In this document: piece by piece, positions 1 through 8,109 of the stretch
Numbering within the stretch: position 1 is the stretch's first letter
Layout of the letters: every line of letters begins with the position of its first letter
Assembly (NCBI GenBank): GCA_051859045.1
Contig: JBHYGK010000028.1
Coordinates: forward strand, 1-27,793
Length of the DNA: 27,793 bases
Direction: 5' to 3'
From: JBHYGK01 sp051859045
GTDB lineage: Bacteria > Pseudomonadota > Gammaproteobacteria > Xanthomonadales > Xanthomonadaceae
Position numbers and translations under genes: made by a program
Notes under the pieces: generated by a model
Databases searched by the model: none
What the model saw: the letters and a program-made list of their open reading frames with translations, nothing else
What the model was told of the DNA's origin: nothing

Positions 1-1
1 C

Positions 2-2437
2 GAGCCGGAGGCGGTCGTGCCGCCCGCCGCCGCCGCTGGCCCGGCCGACTGGCGCGACGCCGCGCCGCGGCCGCAGCGCCCGCCCCCGCGCGCGCCGGCC
101 CCGCAGGAGGACGACATCGTCACCCGCGCGCTGAAGACCGTGATCGGCTGGTTCACCGAGGGCAACGTCCCGGTGAAGGTCGGCATCGTGGTGCTGTTCG
201 TCGGCGTCGCGGCCACGCTGAAGTGGTTCGCGGACGCCGGGCTGTTCAACGTGCCGATCGGCGTGCGCTTCGCCGGCGTCGCGGCCGCCGCGCTGGCCGC
301 GCTGGCCTTCGGCTGGCGCGAGCGCACGCGGCGCCCGGCCTTCGGCCTCGCGCTGCAGGGCGGCGCGCTGGGCGTGCTGCTGCTGGTGCTGTTCGTGGGC
401 TACCGGATGTTCGCGCTGTTCCCCGCGGCCTGGGCCCTGGCCGGCGTGGTCGCGGTGGTGGCGCTGGCCACGGTGCTGGCGCTGCGCCAGGACGCGATGG
501 TGCTGGCGGTGCTCGGCTTCCTCGGCGGCTACCTCGGCCCGGTGCTGGTGAACACCGGCAGCGGCGACCACGTGGCGCTGTTCTCCTACTTCGCGGTGCT
601 CAACGCCGCGGTGTTCGCGATCGCGTGGTTCCGCCACTGGCGCTTGCTCGACCTGGTGGGCTTCTTCGCCACCTTCGCGATCGGCAGCGCCTGGGGCGTG
701 CTCGACTACGACCCCTCGAAGTTCGCCAGCACCGAGCCCTTCCTGGTCGGCTTCTTCGCGTTCTACGCCCTGATCCCGCTGCTGCACGCGCTGCGCGGCA
801 CCGGCTCGGGCCGGGTCGACGGCACCCTGGTGTTCGGCCTGCCGCTGCTGGCCTTCCCGCTGCAGGCGGCGCTGCTGCAGGGTGACGACAACGCGCTGGC
901 GCTGAGCGCGATCGCGGTGGCCGCGATCTACGCCAGCTTCGCGCTGCTGCTGCACCGCCGCGACCTGGCGCCGCTGCTCAAGGGCAGCTACGCCGCGCTC
1001 GCGGTGGGCTTCGCCACCCTCGCCGTCCCGCTGGCCAGCTCGGCGCAGTGGACCGCGCCGGCCTGGGCGCTGGAGGGCGTGGCGCTGGTGTGGCTGGGCC
1101 TGCGCCAGCAGCGCCGCCTGCCGCGCTGGACCGGCTACCTGCTGCAGGCGATGGCTGCCGCGGCCTGGATCGTGGCGGGCCTCGACGAGGGCTGGCAGCT
1201 GCGCGCCGGCGATGGCCTGCTGCCGCCGCTGACGCTGGCCGCGCTGGTGCTCTTCGGCAGCGCGCTGGCGATCGCCTGGCTGGCCGACCGCGACGCCAAG
1301 CGCGGCATCGCCCGCGTGGCCATGCTGCTCGCGGTGGCCTGGTGGCAGGTGCTGCACCTGCGCTGGATGCTCGTGGCCGGCCTGGACCTGCCCCGCGACC
1401 AGGCGCTGGCGCCGCTCGCCTGGAGCGTGGTGGCCGGGCTGCTGCTGCCCGCGCTGGCCGCGCGGGCGCTGCGCTGGGAGCGCCTGCTGTGGCTCGGCGC
1501 GCCGGCCTTCGGCTGGCTGCTGGTGCTGGTGGCCGCGCACTACGACGGCCGCGTGTTCGGCCTCGGCCCGCTGGGCGACGGCCGCCACGGCGCGCCGCTG
1601 ACCTGGCTGGCGATCGCGCTGGCGCTGGCGGGCCTGCTGCGCCTGCAGGCCGGCCAGGGCTCGACGACGTGGCAGGCGCTGCTGCGCCCGCTCGCGTGGC
1701 TGGCGGCGATCGCCTACCCGGCCTGGCTGTTCGGCGCGGAGCTGCTGCAGCGCAGCCTCGCCGCGTCGATGGGCAACGGCTGGTGGGTGGCCGCCACGCT
1801 CGCGCCCGCGGGCGCGCTGTGGTGGGCCTGCCTGCGCGGCGGGGCCGTGCCGGCGGCGCTCGACGAGGCCGGCTTCCGCCGGATCCAGCCGGTCGTCGGG
1901 CTGCTCGGCGCGCTGGCGCTGGGGCTCGGGCTGCTGGTCACGCTGCCGCTGGCGGGCGACGCCGATCCGCTGGTCTTCCTGCCGGTGTTCAACCCGCTCG
2001 AGCTGACCCAGCTGGCGATCGTGGCCGGCCTGGCCTGGGCTGCGTCGCGGGCCGGCTTCGACGCGATGAGCCTGCGCGGGCTGCTGGCGATCGCGGGCTT
2101 CGGCCTGGGCAGCCTGGCGGTGCTGCGCGGGGTGCACCACCTGGCCGACCTGCCGTGGTCGCCGTCGCTGCTGTCGGAGGGCGTGGCGCAGTCGGCGCTC
2201 ACCGTGGCCTGGAGCCTCGCCGGCGTCGCCGCGTGGATCGTCGGCAGCCGCCAGGGTCGCCGCGTGCTGTGGAACGCCGGTGCGGCGCTGATGGGCGTGG
2301 TGCTGCTGAAGCTGCTGCTGGTCGATCGCGGCCACATGGGCAACCTGCCCGGGATCATCAGCTTCATGGCCGTGGGCCTGCTGCTGGTGGGCGTGGGCTA
2401 CATCGCGCCGCAGCCGCCGAAGGCGCGCGCCGGCTGA
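2..2437 (+). CDS. DUF2339 domain multi-pass membrane protein (5' truncated by window edge)
   Basis: The frame is open from the first bases of the window, so the true start lies upstream; a GTG at 17 is in frame but is probably internal. The visible part opens with a proline/alanine-rich linker of about 35 residues ending in an acidic patch. An amphipathic segment follows (around TRALKTVIGWFTEGNVPVK), and then a very long run of hydrophobic helices, well over fifteen, reaching the stop. This linker plus polytopic layout, with glycine-rich helices such as VLGFLGGYLGPVLV, is characteristic of the DUF2339 family of inner-membrane proteins, which usually also have an N-terminal coiled coil; that part would be off-window. 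The molecular function of the family is unknown, and no catalytic motif is visible. It converges on the ykgJ-like gene 16 bp away. Family call is fairly secure; function is not. Confidence 0.8.
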   Translation, partial: EPEAVVPPAAAAGPADWRDAAPRPQRPPPRAPAPQEDDIVTRALKTVIGWFTEGNVPVKVGIVVLFVGVAATLKWFADAGLFNVPIGVRFAGVAAAALAALAFGWRERTRRPAFGLALQGGALGVLLLVLFVGYRMFALFPAAWALAGVVAVVALATVLALRQDAMVLAVLGFLGGYLGPVLVNTGSGDHVALFSYFAVLNAAVFAIAWFRHWRLLDLVGFFATFAIGSAWGVLDYDPSKFASTEPFLVGFFAFYALIPLLHALRGTGSGRVDGTLVFGLPLLAFPLQAALLQGDDNALALSAIAVAAIYASFALLLHRRDLAPLLKGSYAALAVGFATLAVPLASSAQWTAPAWALEGVALVWLGLRQQRRLPRWTGYLLQAMAAAAWIVAGLDEGWQLRAGDGLLPPLTLAALVLFGSALAIAWLADRDAKRGIARVAMLLAVAWWQVLHLRWMLVAGLDLPRDQALAPLAWSVVAGLLLPALAARALRWERLLWLGAPAFGWLLVLVAAHYDGRVFGLGPLGDGRHGAPLTWLAIALALAGLLRLQAGQGSTTWQALLRPLAWLAAIAYPAWLFGAELLQRSLAASMGNGWWVAATLAPAGALWWACLRGGAVPAALDEAGFRRIQPVVGLLGALALGLGLLVTLPLAGDADPLVFLPVFNPLELTQLAIVAGLAWAASRAGFDAMSLRGLLAIAGFGLGSLAVLRGVHHLADLPWSPSLLSEGVAQSALTVAWSLAGVAAWIVGSRQGRRVLWNAGAALMGVVLLKLLLVDRGHMGNLPGIISFMAVGLLLVGVGYIAPQPPKARAG

Positions 2438-2453
2438 GGCGCGCGCGGCCGGC

Positions 2454-2837
2454 TCAGGCCTCGACCGGGGCGCCGGGCGCGCCCGCCGCGCGCCAGGCGT
2501 CGAAGTCCGCCGGCGCCAGCGGCGGCAGGCCGTGGCGCGCGCGCGCGCGGTCGCACTGGTCGCTGGGCGCGCCGTCCTCCCAGCTGGCCTGCAGCGCATG
2601 GCAGGGCGAGGGGCGGCGGGCGTAGATGCCGCAGTGCGCGGCCTCGCCGATCGTGCCCACCAGCGCCACGCAGCGTGGCTGGTAGGCCTGGGTGCCGCGC
2701 ATGTTCACGCGGTGCGGGTCGAGCGCCTCCACCAGCGCGGGCGGCGTCACGCCGCCCGCGGCGGGATCGGCCTCGGACCAGTGGAAGGCCACGCGGTAGC
2801 TCGCGCAGCAGGCGCCGCAGCGCAGGCAGGGATGCAT
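2454..2837 (-). CDS. YkgJ-type cysteine cluster protein (putative metal/Fe-S binding)
   Basis: This 127-residue protein starts with a CLRCGACC cluster (Cys4, 7, 10, 11). Further cysteines follow in QPRC, HCGIY, RPSPCHAL and SDQC. The spacing CxxCGxCC ... C ... C.IY..RP..C matches the YkgJ/UPF0153 family, thought to bind zinc or an iron-sulfur cluster. The biochemical role is not established. The CRPYxxRPxxC-like core (CGIYARRPSPC) is complete, so the protein looks intact. It begins 13 bp after the motB stop on the same strand, so it is probably the last gene of the motAB transcript. That arrangement may be only co-transcription. No signal peptide or membrane segment is present, so it should be cytoplasmic. 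Confidence 0.85.
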   Translation of the reverse strand: MHPCLRCGACCASYRVAFHWSEADPAAGGVTPPALVEALDPHRVNMRGTQAYQPRCVALVGTIGEAAHCGIYARRPSPCHALQASWEDGAPSDQCDRARARHGLPPLAPADFDAWRAAGAPGAPVEA

Positions 2838-2850
2838 CGGCGGCGCGGGC

Positions 2851-4020
2851 TCAGTCTTCGGGGAGGACGCTGAAGGTCGCCGGCGGCGGGACCTCGGCGT
2901 CGTCGCCGGCCTCGTCGGCGGGCGCCTCGGCCGGCGCGGCCTCGCCGGCGGGCACCGGCGGCAGCGCGATCGGGCCGGGGGTGGCGCCGCCGGCGGGCGT
3001 CGCGGGGTCCGGCGTCGCGCCGTCCGCGGCGGCCGGCGCCAGGTCGCTGCCGGCGGCGGCCTCGTCCACCGCGCTCGGCGCGGCGTCGTCCTGCGGCGTG
3101 TCGGTGCGGGCCGCGGCCTCCTCGGCCGCCTGGTTGAGCACGACGATGCTGATGCGGCGGTTGATCGGGTTGCGCGGGTTCTCGCGGTCGAACAGCGCCG
3201 AGGACGACAGGCCGACCACGCGGGCCACCTTCTCCTCCTCGAGGCCGCCGGCCACCAGGGCGCGGCGCGCGGCGTTCGCGCGCTCGGCCGAGAGCTCCCA
3301 GTTGGTGTAGCCCGCCGCGCCGCCGATGAAGGGCGCGATGTCGGTGTGCCCGGTCAGCGCGATGCGGTTGTCGACCCGGTTGAGGTAGGTGGCCAGCTCG
3401 CCCAGGATCTCCTGCGTGTAGGGCTGCAGGCGGGTGGAGCCGAGGTCGAACATCGGCCGGTTCTGCGCGTCGACGATCTGGATGCGCAGGCCCTCGGGGG
3501 TGAGGTCGATCAGCAGCTGGTCCTTGAACGGCGCCAGCGCCAGCGAGTTGGCGATCGCCTCCTCGAGCAGCTGCTGCAGGTCCTCGAGCTCGCGGCGGTC
3601 GGACTCCTGGGCGATCCGGCGCGCCTCCTCGGGATCGACCTCGGCCTCGCCGTTGCCGCCGCGCGCGGTGTCCTCGTCGTCGGACTCGCCGCCCTCCGCG
3701 CGCCCGGTGGTGCCGTCGCCCTCGCCCGGCCGCACCGCGCGGAACATCTCGATCGGCGCGTTGCCCGCGCCGCCGGGGCCCATCGAGCCCGGCGCCATCT
3801 CGGCCGCGCGGCCGCGCACGGCGCTGGGGTTCTTGAAGAACTCCGCGACGCCGCCGAGCTGTTCCTGCGGCATCGTGGCCACCAGCCACATCACCATGAA
3901 GAACGCCATCATCGCGGTCACGAAGTCGGCGTACGCGACCTTCCAGGCGCCGCCGTGGTGGCCGCCGCCGCCCTTCTTCTTCTTCTTGATGATGATGATC
4001 GGCTGTTCTTCACCGGCCAT
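2851..4020 (-). CDS. motB: Flagellar motor stator protein MotB
   Basis: MotB is the peptidoglycan-anchored stator subunit that, with MotA, conducts ions to drive the flagellar motor. After a Lys/Gly/His-rich cytoplasmic start comes a single membrane helix beginning AWKVAYADFVTAMMAFFMV; Asp32 in this helix is the conserved ion-binding aspartate. A plug-like segment and a low-complexity acidic linker follow to about residue 130. The C-terminal OmpA-like peptidoglycan-binding domain (about residues 165-295) carries LTGHTD, NWELSAERA and NRRISIVVL. The last 90 or so residues are a Pro/Ala/Asp-rich tail. At 389 residues it is longer than E. coli MotB (308), mainly because of the linker and tail. 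ATG 4020 is preceded by GGAG at good spacing and lies 33 bp after the motA stop. Confidence 0.95.
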   Translation of the reverse strand: MAGEEQPIIIIKKKKKGGGGHHGGAWKVAYADFVTAMMAFFMVMWLVATMPQEQLGGVAEFFKNPSAVRGRAAEMAPGSMGPGGAGNAPIEMFRAVRPGEGDGTTGRAEGGESDDEDTARGGNGEAEVDPEEARRIAQESDRRELEDLQQLLEEAIANSLALAPFKDQLLIDLTPEGLRIQIVDAQNRPMFDLGSTRLQPYTQEILGELATYLNRVDNRIALTGHTDIAPFIGGAAGYTNWELSAERANAARRALVAGGLEEEKVARVVGLSSSALFDRENPRNPINRRISIVVLNQAAEEAAARTDTPQDDAAPSAVDEAAAGSDLAPAAADGATPDPATPAGGATPGPIALPPVPAGEAAPAEAPADEAGDDAEVPPPATFSVLPED

Positions 4021-4053
4021 GGCGCGCTCCGTGCGTGTCGGGGTCGGTGGGCA

Positions 4054-4914
4054 TCAGCCCTTCGCGGCCTTGAGGTCGGCCTCGAGGTCCTGGAAGCTGG
4101 GGCGCAGGTCGGAGAACAGCAGCTTGCGCGCGAACTCGATCGCCACCGGCGGCGCGTAGCCGCGCACCGAGGCCACCAGCGCCATCTTCACCACCTCGAA
4201 GGCCTTGCCGTCCTCGTGCGCGCGGTTCTCCATGGCGCTGGCGACGGGGCCCACGTAGCCGTAGGCCAGGAAGATGCCGAGGAAGGTGCCGACCAGCGCC
4301 GAGGCCACCTTCATGCCGATCTCGGCCGGCGGCGCCGAGCCCACGATCGACATGGTGTTGATGATGCCCAGCACCGCCGCGACGATGCCGAACGCCGGCA
4401 GCGCGTCGGACACCTTCTGGATCGAGTGCGCCGGCTCGGCGGCCTCGTGGTGGTGGGTCTCCAGCTCGTACTCGAGCAGGCTCTCGAGCTCGTGCGGGTT
4501 GAGGTTGCCGCCGACCATCAGGCGCAGGCAGTCGGTGATGAAGTCGAGCATGTGGTGGTCGGCCAGGACCTTCGGGTACTTCTGGAAGATCGTCGAGGAC
4601 TGCGGGTTCTCCACGTGGTCCTCGATGGCCATCATGCCTTCCTTGCGCATCTTCATCAGGATCTCGTAGATCAGCTTCAGAAGATCGACGTAGTCGGCCT
4701 TGGTGTACTTCGGGCCCTTGAGCAGGCCGAGCGTGCCGGAGACCGAGGCCTTGATGACCTTCATCGGCGTGGCGATGACGTACGCGCCGAGCGCGCAGCC
4801 GCAGATGATGATGATCTCGTTGGGGTGCCACAGCGTGAGGAGCTGTCCGCCCACCATCATGAAGCCGGTGACCAAGCTGACGACGATGATGATCGAGCCG
4901 ATGATCAGGAACAC
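4054..4914 (-). CDS. motA: Flagellar motor stator protein MotA
   Basis: MotA is the four-helix inner-membrane stator subunit whose cytoplasmic loop pushes on FliG. I choose the GTG at 4914, giving 286 residues and the family-typical opening (M)FLIIGSIIIVVSL; a GGAG lies 8 nt upstream. An in-frame ATG at 5001 would add 29 atypical Arg/Pro-rich residues. Helices 1-2 cover about residues 1-50. The large cytoplasmic loop includes KYPKVLADHHMLDFITDCLR and the charged LESLLEYELE region that faces FliG. Helix 3 contains PAFGIVAAVLGIINTM and helix 4 LVGTFLGIFLAYGYVGP, each with the functionally important proline. It is the first gene of the motA-motB-ykgJ group. The MotA/MotB sequences do not by themselves tell H+ from Na+ use. 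Confidence 0.95.
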   Translation of the reverse strand: MFLIIGSIIIVVSLVTGFMMVGGQLLTLWHPNEIIIICGCALGAYVIATPMKVIKASVSGTLGLLKGPKYTKADYVDLLKLIYEILMKMRKEGMMAIEDHVENPQSSTIFQKYPKVLADHHMLDFITDCLRLMVGGNLNPHELESLLEYELETHHHEAAEPAHSIQKVSDALPAFGIVAAVLGIINTMSIVGSAPPAEIGMKVASALVGTFLGIFLAYGYVGPVASAMENRAHEDGKAFEVVKMALVASVRGYAPPVAIEFARKLLFSDLRPSFQDLEADLKAAKG

Positions 4915-4922
4915 GGGGGGCA

Positions 4923-4927
4923 CTCCG
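4923..4927 (-). promoter_or_regulatory. Ribosome binding site deciding the motA start
   Basis: On the minus strand CGGAG is followed after 8 nt (TGCCCCCC) by the GTG at 4914. The nearer GTG at 4923-4921 overlaps the motif itself and cannot be served by it. This supports the 286-residue MotA. Confidence 0.6.
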
Positions 4928-4982
4928 TTGCGTCTGTGGGGGGGCAGGGCGCCGGCACGCGGGCGTGACGGGAGGGAACGGC

Positions 4983-4988
4983 ATAGTA
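4983..4988 (-). promoter_or_regulatory. Possible -10 box for motA
   Basis: The 161-bp divergent region between motA and the TonB receptor is the only place with a promoter-like AT patch. TACTAT on the minus strand matches a sigma-70 -10 at four or five positions and lies about 69 nt upstream of the motA start. No convincing -35 and no sigma-28 flagellar element were found, so this is weak. Confidence 0.22.
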
Positions 4989-5075
4989 GCGACTGCATCA
5001 CGCCTTCCTGTAGTCGGGCATGACCCGACCCGCGCCGCCCCGGCGCCCCGCCCGCCTCGCCATGACGCCCCCGCC

Positions 5076-7214
5076 GTGACCCCCACCCGCCTCGCCGTCG
5101 CCCTGCTGCTCGCCCTCCCGCCCGCGCTCCCCGCCGCGGCCGCCGCGCCGGCGTCCGGCGCCGAGGGCGGCCCGCCCGCCGCCGCCCTCGACGCCGCCAC
5201 CCTCGATGCCATCCAGGTCACCGGGCGCCGCCCGCAGGCCGCCGCCGCGCGGCCGGAGGCGGTCGGCCGGATCGCCCCGGAGGCCAACGCCGCGCTGGCC
5301 GCGACGCATCCCAACGAGGCCCTGGCCCGGGTCCCCGGCGCCTGGGCCAGCCGCGGCTCCGGCCAGGAGCAGCTCACCGCGATCCGCTCGCCGGTGCTCG
5401 CCGGCACCGGCGCCTGCGGCGCCTTCGCCATGCTCGAGGACGGGGTGCCGATCCGCCCGGCGGGGCTGTGCAACGTCAACCAGCTCTTCGAGCTCGACAC
5501 CGGCTCGGGCGCGCTCGAGGTGCTGCGCGGCCCCGGCACCGCGGTGCACGGCAGCAACGCGCTGCACGGCGTGATCAACCTGGTGCCGCGCGCGATCGGC
5601 AGCGGCGGCGGGATCGGCCTGGAGCTCGGCGGCGCCGACCTGGCCCGGCTGCGGGTGGCGCTCGACGCCCCCGCCGCGCCTGGCCCCGACGGCACCCCGC
5701 CGCGCGCCCTCGAGGCCCGGCTGGACGCGGAGTGGGTGGACGCCGGCAGCGAGCGCGTCGACGAGGGCTATCGCCAGCGCCGCGCGCGCCTGCAGGTGGC
5801 CGCGCCCGACGCCCCGGGCGCGCCGCGGCTGATGCTGTCGCTGGCCGACCTGGCCCAGGACACCGCCGGCTTCGTCGCCGGCGACGGCGCCTGGCGCGAC
5901 GACCGCCGCTTCGCCAACGCCAACCCCGAGGCCTGGCGCGACGCCCGCGCCGCACGGCTGCAGGGCCGCTGGAGCTTCGCGCTGGCCTCCGGCGCCAGCC
6001 TCGACGTGGTGCCCTACCTGCGCCGCGACCAGCAGGCCTTCCTGCAGCACTTCAACCTGGGCCAGCCGCGCGAGGAGGCCGACGGCCACAGCGCCGGCGT
6101 GCAGCTGGCCTGGGCGCGCGAGGACGCCCGCGGCGCCTGGCGCCTGGGCGCCGACCTCGAGCGCGCCACCGGCGACCTGCGCGAGGTGCAGGACCGCCCG
6201 CTCACCACCGGCACCCCGGCCCAGAACGCGATCCGCCCGGCCGGCGTGCACTACGACTACCGCGTGCGCAGCACCCAGGCCGCGCTGTCGGCCGAGCGCG
6301 AGCAGGCGCTGGGCGAGCGCACCGTGCTGCTGGCCGGCGTGCGCGCGGAGTGGCTGGGCTACCGCCACGACAACCGCGCCGCCGACGGCAACCTGCGCCC
6401 GGACGGCACGCCCTGCGGCTTCGGCGGCTGCCTGTTCAACCGGCCCGGCGACCGCCGCGACGCCTTCGACGACGTCGCCGCCCAGCTCGGCCTGCGCCAC
6501 GCGCTGGACGACGACTGGCGGCTGGTGGGCCGGCTGGCGCGCGCGTTCCGGGTGCCGCAGGCCGGCGAGCTCTACCGCCTGCAGCGCGGCCAGGACGTGG
6601 CGGCGCTGCGCGACGAGGTGCTCGAGGGCGCGGAGCTGGGCCTGCGCGGCGGCGGCGAGGGCTGGACGCTGGCGCTGGACGGCTACGCCTACCGCAAGCG
6701 CGCGGTGATCCTGCGCGACGCCCAGGGCTTCACCCTCAACGACGGCCGCACCCGCCACCGCGGGCTCGAGCTGGAGGCCACGCGCGCGCTGGGCGCAGGC
6801 TGGCGCCTGGCCGGCCAGCTGGCCTGGAGCGACCAGCGCTACGCCTTCGACCGCGACGCCGCGGCCGGCGAGCGGATCGTGCGCGGCAACCTCATCGATA
6901 CCGCGCCGCGCTGGCTCGGCGGCCTGCGCCTGGCGCACGCCGGCGCGGGCGGCGCCGACACCGAGCTCGAATGGGTGCACCAGGGCGGCTACTGGATGGA
7001 CGCCGCCAACACCGCGTCCTACGGCGGCCACGACCTGCTGCACCTGCGCCATGCCCGGCCGCTCGGGAACGCCGGCTGGCGGCTGAGCCTCCGGGTGATG
7101 AACTTGGCTGACGCCCGCTACGCCGAGCGCGCCGACCTCGCCTTCGGCGGCGTGCGCAGCTTTCCCGGCGCGGGGCGGCAGTGGTTCGTGGGGCTGGAGC
7201 GGCGCTGGCCCTGA
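5076..7214 (+). CDS. TonB-dependent outer-membrane receptor
   Basis: This outer-membrane beta-barrel imports a scarce ligand using TonB energy. From GTG 5076 the product is 712 residues: a signal peptide (MTPTRLAVALLLALPPALPA, cleavage in the following Ala run), a TonB-box-like LDAIQVTG near residue 45, and a plug domain. Plug signatures include NEALARVPG, MLEDGVPIRP, FELDTGSGALEVLRGPG, VHGSNALHGVINLVPR and a Cys pair (ACGAF ... LCNVN). A long barrel follows, with LARAFRVPQAGELYR, NDGRTRHRGLELEA and, near the end, MNLADARYAERA. A second Cys pair (PCGFGGC) sits in an extracellular-loop-like segment. The last residues are ERRWP, so the usual terminal aromatic residue is followed by a proline. 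The substrate cannot be told; no iron, B12 or sugar genes adjoin it. The start has no clear Shine-Dalgarno. Confidence 0.9.
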   Translation: MTPTRLAVALLLALPPALPAAAAAPASGAEGGPPAAALDAATLDAIQVTGRRPQAAAARPEAVGRIAPEANAALAATHPNEALARVPGAWASRGSGQEQLTAIRSPVLAGTGACGAFAMLEDGVPIRPAGLCNVNQLFELDTGSGALEVLRGPGTAVHGSNALHGVINLVPRAIGSGGGIGLELGGADLARLRVALDAPAAPGPDGTPPRALEARLDAEWVDAGSERVDEGYRQRRARLQVAAPDAPGAPRLMLSLADLAQDTAGFVAGDGAWRDDRRFANANPEAWRDARAARLQGRWSFALASGASLDVVPYLRRDQQAFLQHFNLGQPREEADGHSAGVQLAWAREDARGAWRLGADLERATGDLREVQDRPLTTGTPAQNAIRPAGVHYDYRVRSTQAALSAEREQALGERTVLLAGVRAEWLGYRHDNRAADGNLRPDGTPCGFGGCLFNRPGDRRDAFDDVAAQLGLRHALDDDWRLVGRLARAFRVPQAGELYRLQRGQDVAALRDEVLEGAELGLRGGGEGWTLALDGYAYRKRAVILRDAQGFTLNDGRTRHRGLELEATRALGAGWRLAGQLAWSDQRYAFDRDAAAGERIVRGNLIDTAPRWLGGLRLAHAGAGGADTELEWVHQGGYWMDAANTASYGGHDLLHLRHARPLGNAGWRLSLRVMNLADARYAERADLAFGGVRSFPGAGRQWFVGLERRWP

Positions 7215-7218
7215 GGCC

Positions 7219-7237
7219 GGCGCCGCCGCGCGGCGCC
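7219..7237. terminator. Hairpin between convergent TonB receptor and queF
   Basis: A perfect 8-bp stem GGCGCCGC / GCGGCGCC with a 3-nt loop lies in the 27-bp gap between the two stop codons. There is no T tract, so intrinsic termination is uncertain, but the position suits a bidirectional terminator. Confidence 0.4.
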
Positions 7238-7241
7238 GCGC

Positions 7242-8069
7242 TTACTGGCGCGCGGTGCGCGGGTTGCCCGCGCCGGTGCCCGGGACGTCGCTGCGGAAGG
7301 GGTTGATGTCGAGCCCGCCGCGCCGGGTGTAGCGCGCGTACACGCTCAGCCGGCGGGTGCGGCAGCGCGCGCGCAGGTCGAGGAAGATCCGCTCCACGCA
7401 CTGCTCGTGGAAATCGCTGTGCTCGCGGAAGCTCACCAGGTAGCGCAGCAGGCCGGCGCGGTCGATGCGCGGGCCCTGGTAGCGGATCTGCACGCTGGCC
7501 CAGTCGGGCTGGCCGGTGACCGGGCAGTTGGACTTCAGCAGGTGCGACACCAGCACCTCCTCGACCACGCGCTCGTCGTCGGCCACCAGCAGCTCGGGCC
7601 GCGGCGGCCCGTAGTGCTCGCAGGCCACCGGCGCGTCGTCGATGCACTCGCCCTCGAGGCCGTCGATGCGGTGCAGGTCGGTGGCCGAGACCTGGGTCAG
7701 CACCACCTGCACCGGCGCGCCGGCGGCCGCGCCGAGGTCGGCCACCAGCTGCTGGCGCAGCGCGTCGGAGGAGTCCATCCGGTGCTGGCCGAAGGAGTTG
7801 AGGTAGAGCTTGAGGCTCTTGGACTCGATGAGGTGGGGCGCGTCGGCCGGCACCCGCAGCTCGGCCATGGCCACGCGCGGCTTGCCGCGCGGGTCGAGCC
7901 AGGACAGTTCGTAGGCGTTCCAGACGTCGACGCCGTGGAAGGGCGGCGCGCCATCGAGGCCGAGCTCGGCGCGCTTGGGCGCGCGCGGGATCGGGAACAG
8001 CAGGCCGGGGTCGTAGGCGGTGGGGTAGGCCGTGGCCTTCCCGAGCAGGGAATCGTGGGCGGAGGTCAT
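7242..8069 (-). CDS. queF: NADPH-dependent 7-cyano-7-deazaguanine (preQ0) reductase
   Basis: QueF reduces the nitrile of preQ0 to the aminomethyl group of preQ1 with NADPH, a step in queuosine tRNA modification. At 275 residues this is the long, E. coli-type form with tandem T-fold halves. The QueF signature ESKSLKLYLNSF (NADPH binding) is at about residues 82-93. LKSNCPVTGQPDW carries the thioimide-forming Cys182 and the proton donor Asp189, separated by 7 residues as in E. coli (Cys190/Asp197). SDFHEQC supplies the His221/Glu222 pair. All catalytic residues are present. It is a cytoplasmic enzyme. It lies 40 bp downstream of the amidohydrolase on the same strand, but a -10-like TAGAAT six bases before the ATG suggests its own leaderless promoter. 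Confidence 0.96.
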   Translation of the reverse strand: MTSAHDSLLGKATAYPTAYDPGLLFPIPRAPKRAELGLDGAPPFHGVDVWNAYELSWLDPRGKPRVAMAELRVPADAPHLIESKSLKLYLNSFGQHRMDSSDALRQQLVADLGAAAGAPVQVVLTQVSATDLHRIDGLEGECIDDAPVACEHYGPPRPELLVADDERVVEEVLVSHLLKSNCPVTGQPDWASVQIRYQGPRIDRAGLLRYLVSFREHSDFHEQCVERIFLDLRARCRTRRLSVYARYTRRGGLDINPFRSDVPGTGAGNPRTARQ

Positions 8070-8075
8070 GCGCCC

Positions 8076-8081
8076 ATTCTA
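8076..8081 (-). promoter_or_regulatory. Candidate -10 box of a leaderless queF promoter
   Basis: TAGAAT matches the TATAAT consensus at five of six positions. It is separated from the queF ATG by only GGGCGC, so initiation would fall at or next to the A of the start codon. No Shine-Dalgarno is present, which fits leaderless translation. No good -35 lies 16-18 nt upstream; a TTGAAC (8108-8113) is 26 nt away. Confidence 0.33.
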
Positions 8082-8109
8082 CGCGGGAAGGCCGCCGGCC
8101 CGGACCGGT

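Noticed and set aside
2429..2453. GCCGGC inverted pair between the DUF2339 and ykgJ-like genes as a terminator
   Set aside because: It has only a 6-bp stem with a 13-nt loop, no T tract, and GCCGGC is self-complementary and common in this GC-rich DNA.
4915..5075. A cobalamin or other riboswitch before the TonB receptor
   Set aside because: The divergent gap is 161 bp, shared with motA, and shows no conserved riboswitch boxes.
5020..5110. A frameshift error splitting the true N terminus of the TonB receptor
   Set aside because: GTG 5076 already gives a complete signal peptide, so no correction is needed, though the overlap with a short frame is noted as a finding.
4998..7052. A 684-residue minus-strand reading frame opposite the TonB receptor
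   Set aside because: It is a GC-skew shadow: the translation is Ala/Gly/Val/Gln-rich low complexity, has no domain motifs, and the plus-strand receptor accounts for the coding signal.
8070..8109. A preQ1 riboswitch upstream of queF
   Set aside because: Only 40 bp separate queF from the preceding gene, there is no A-rich tail or small pseudoknot pattern, and the -10-like box leaves no leader.
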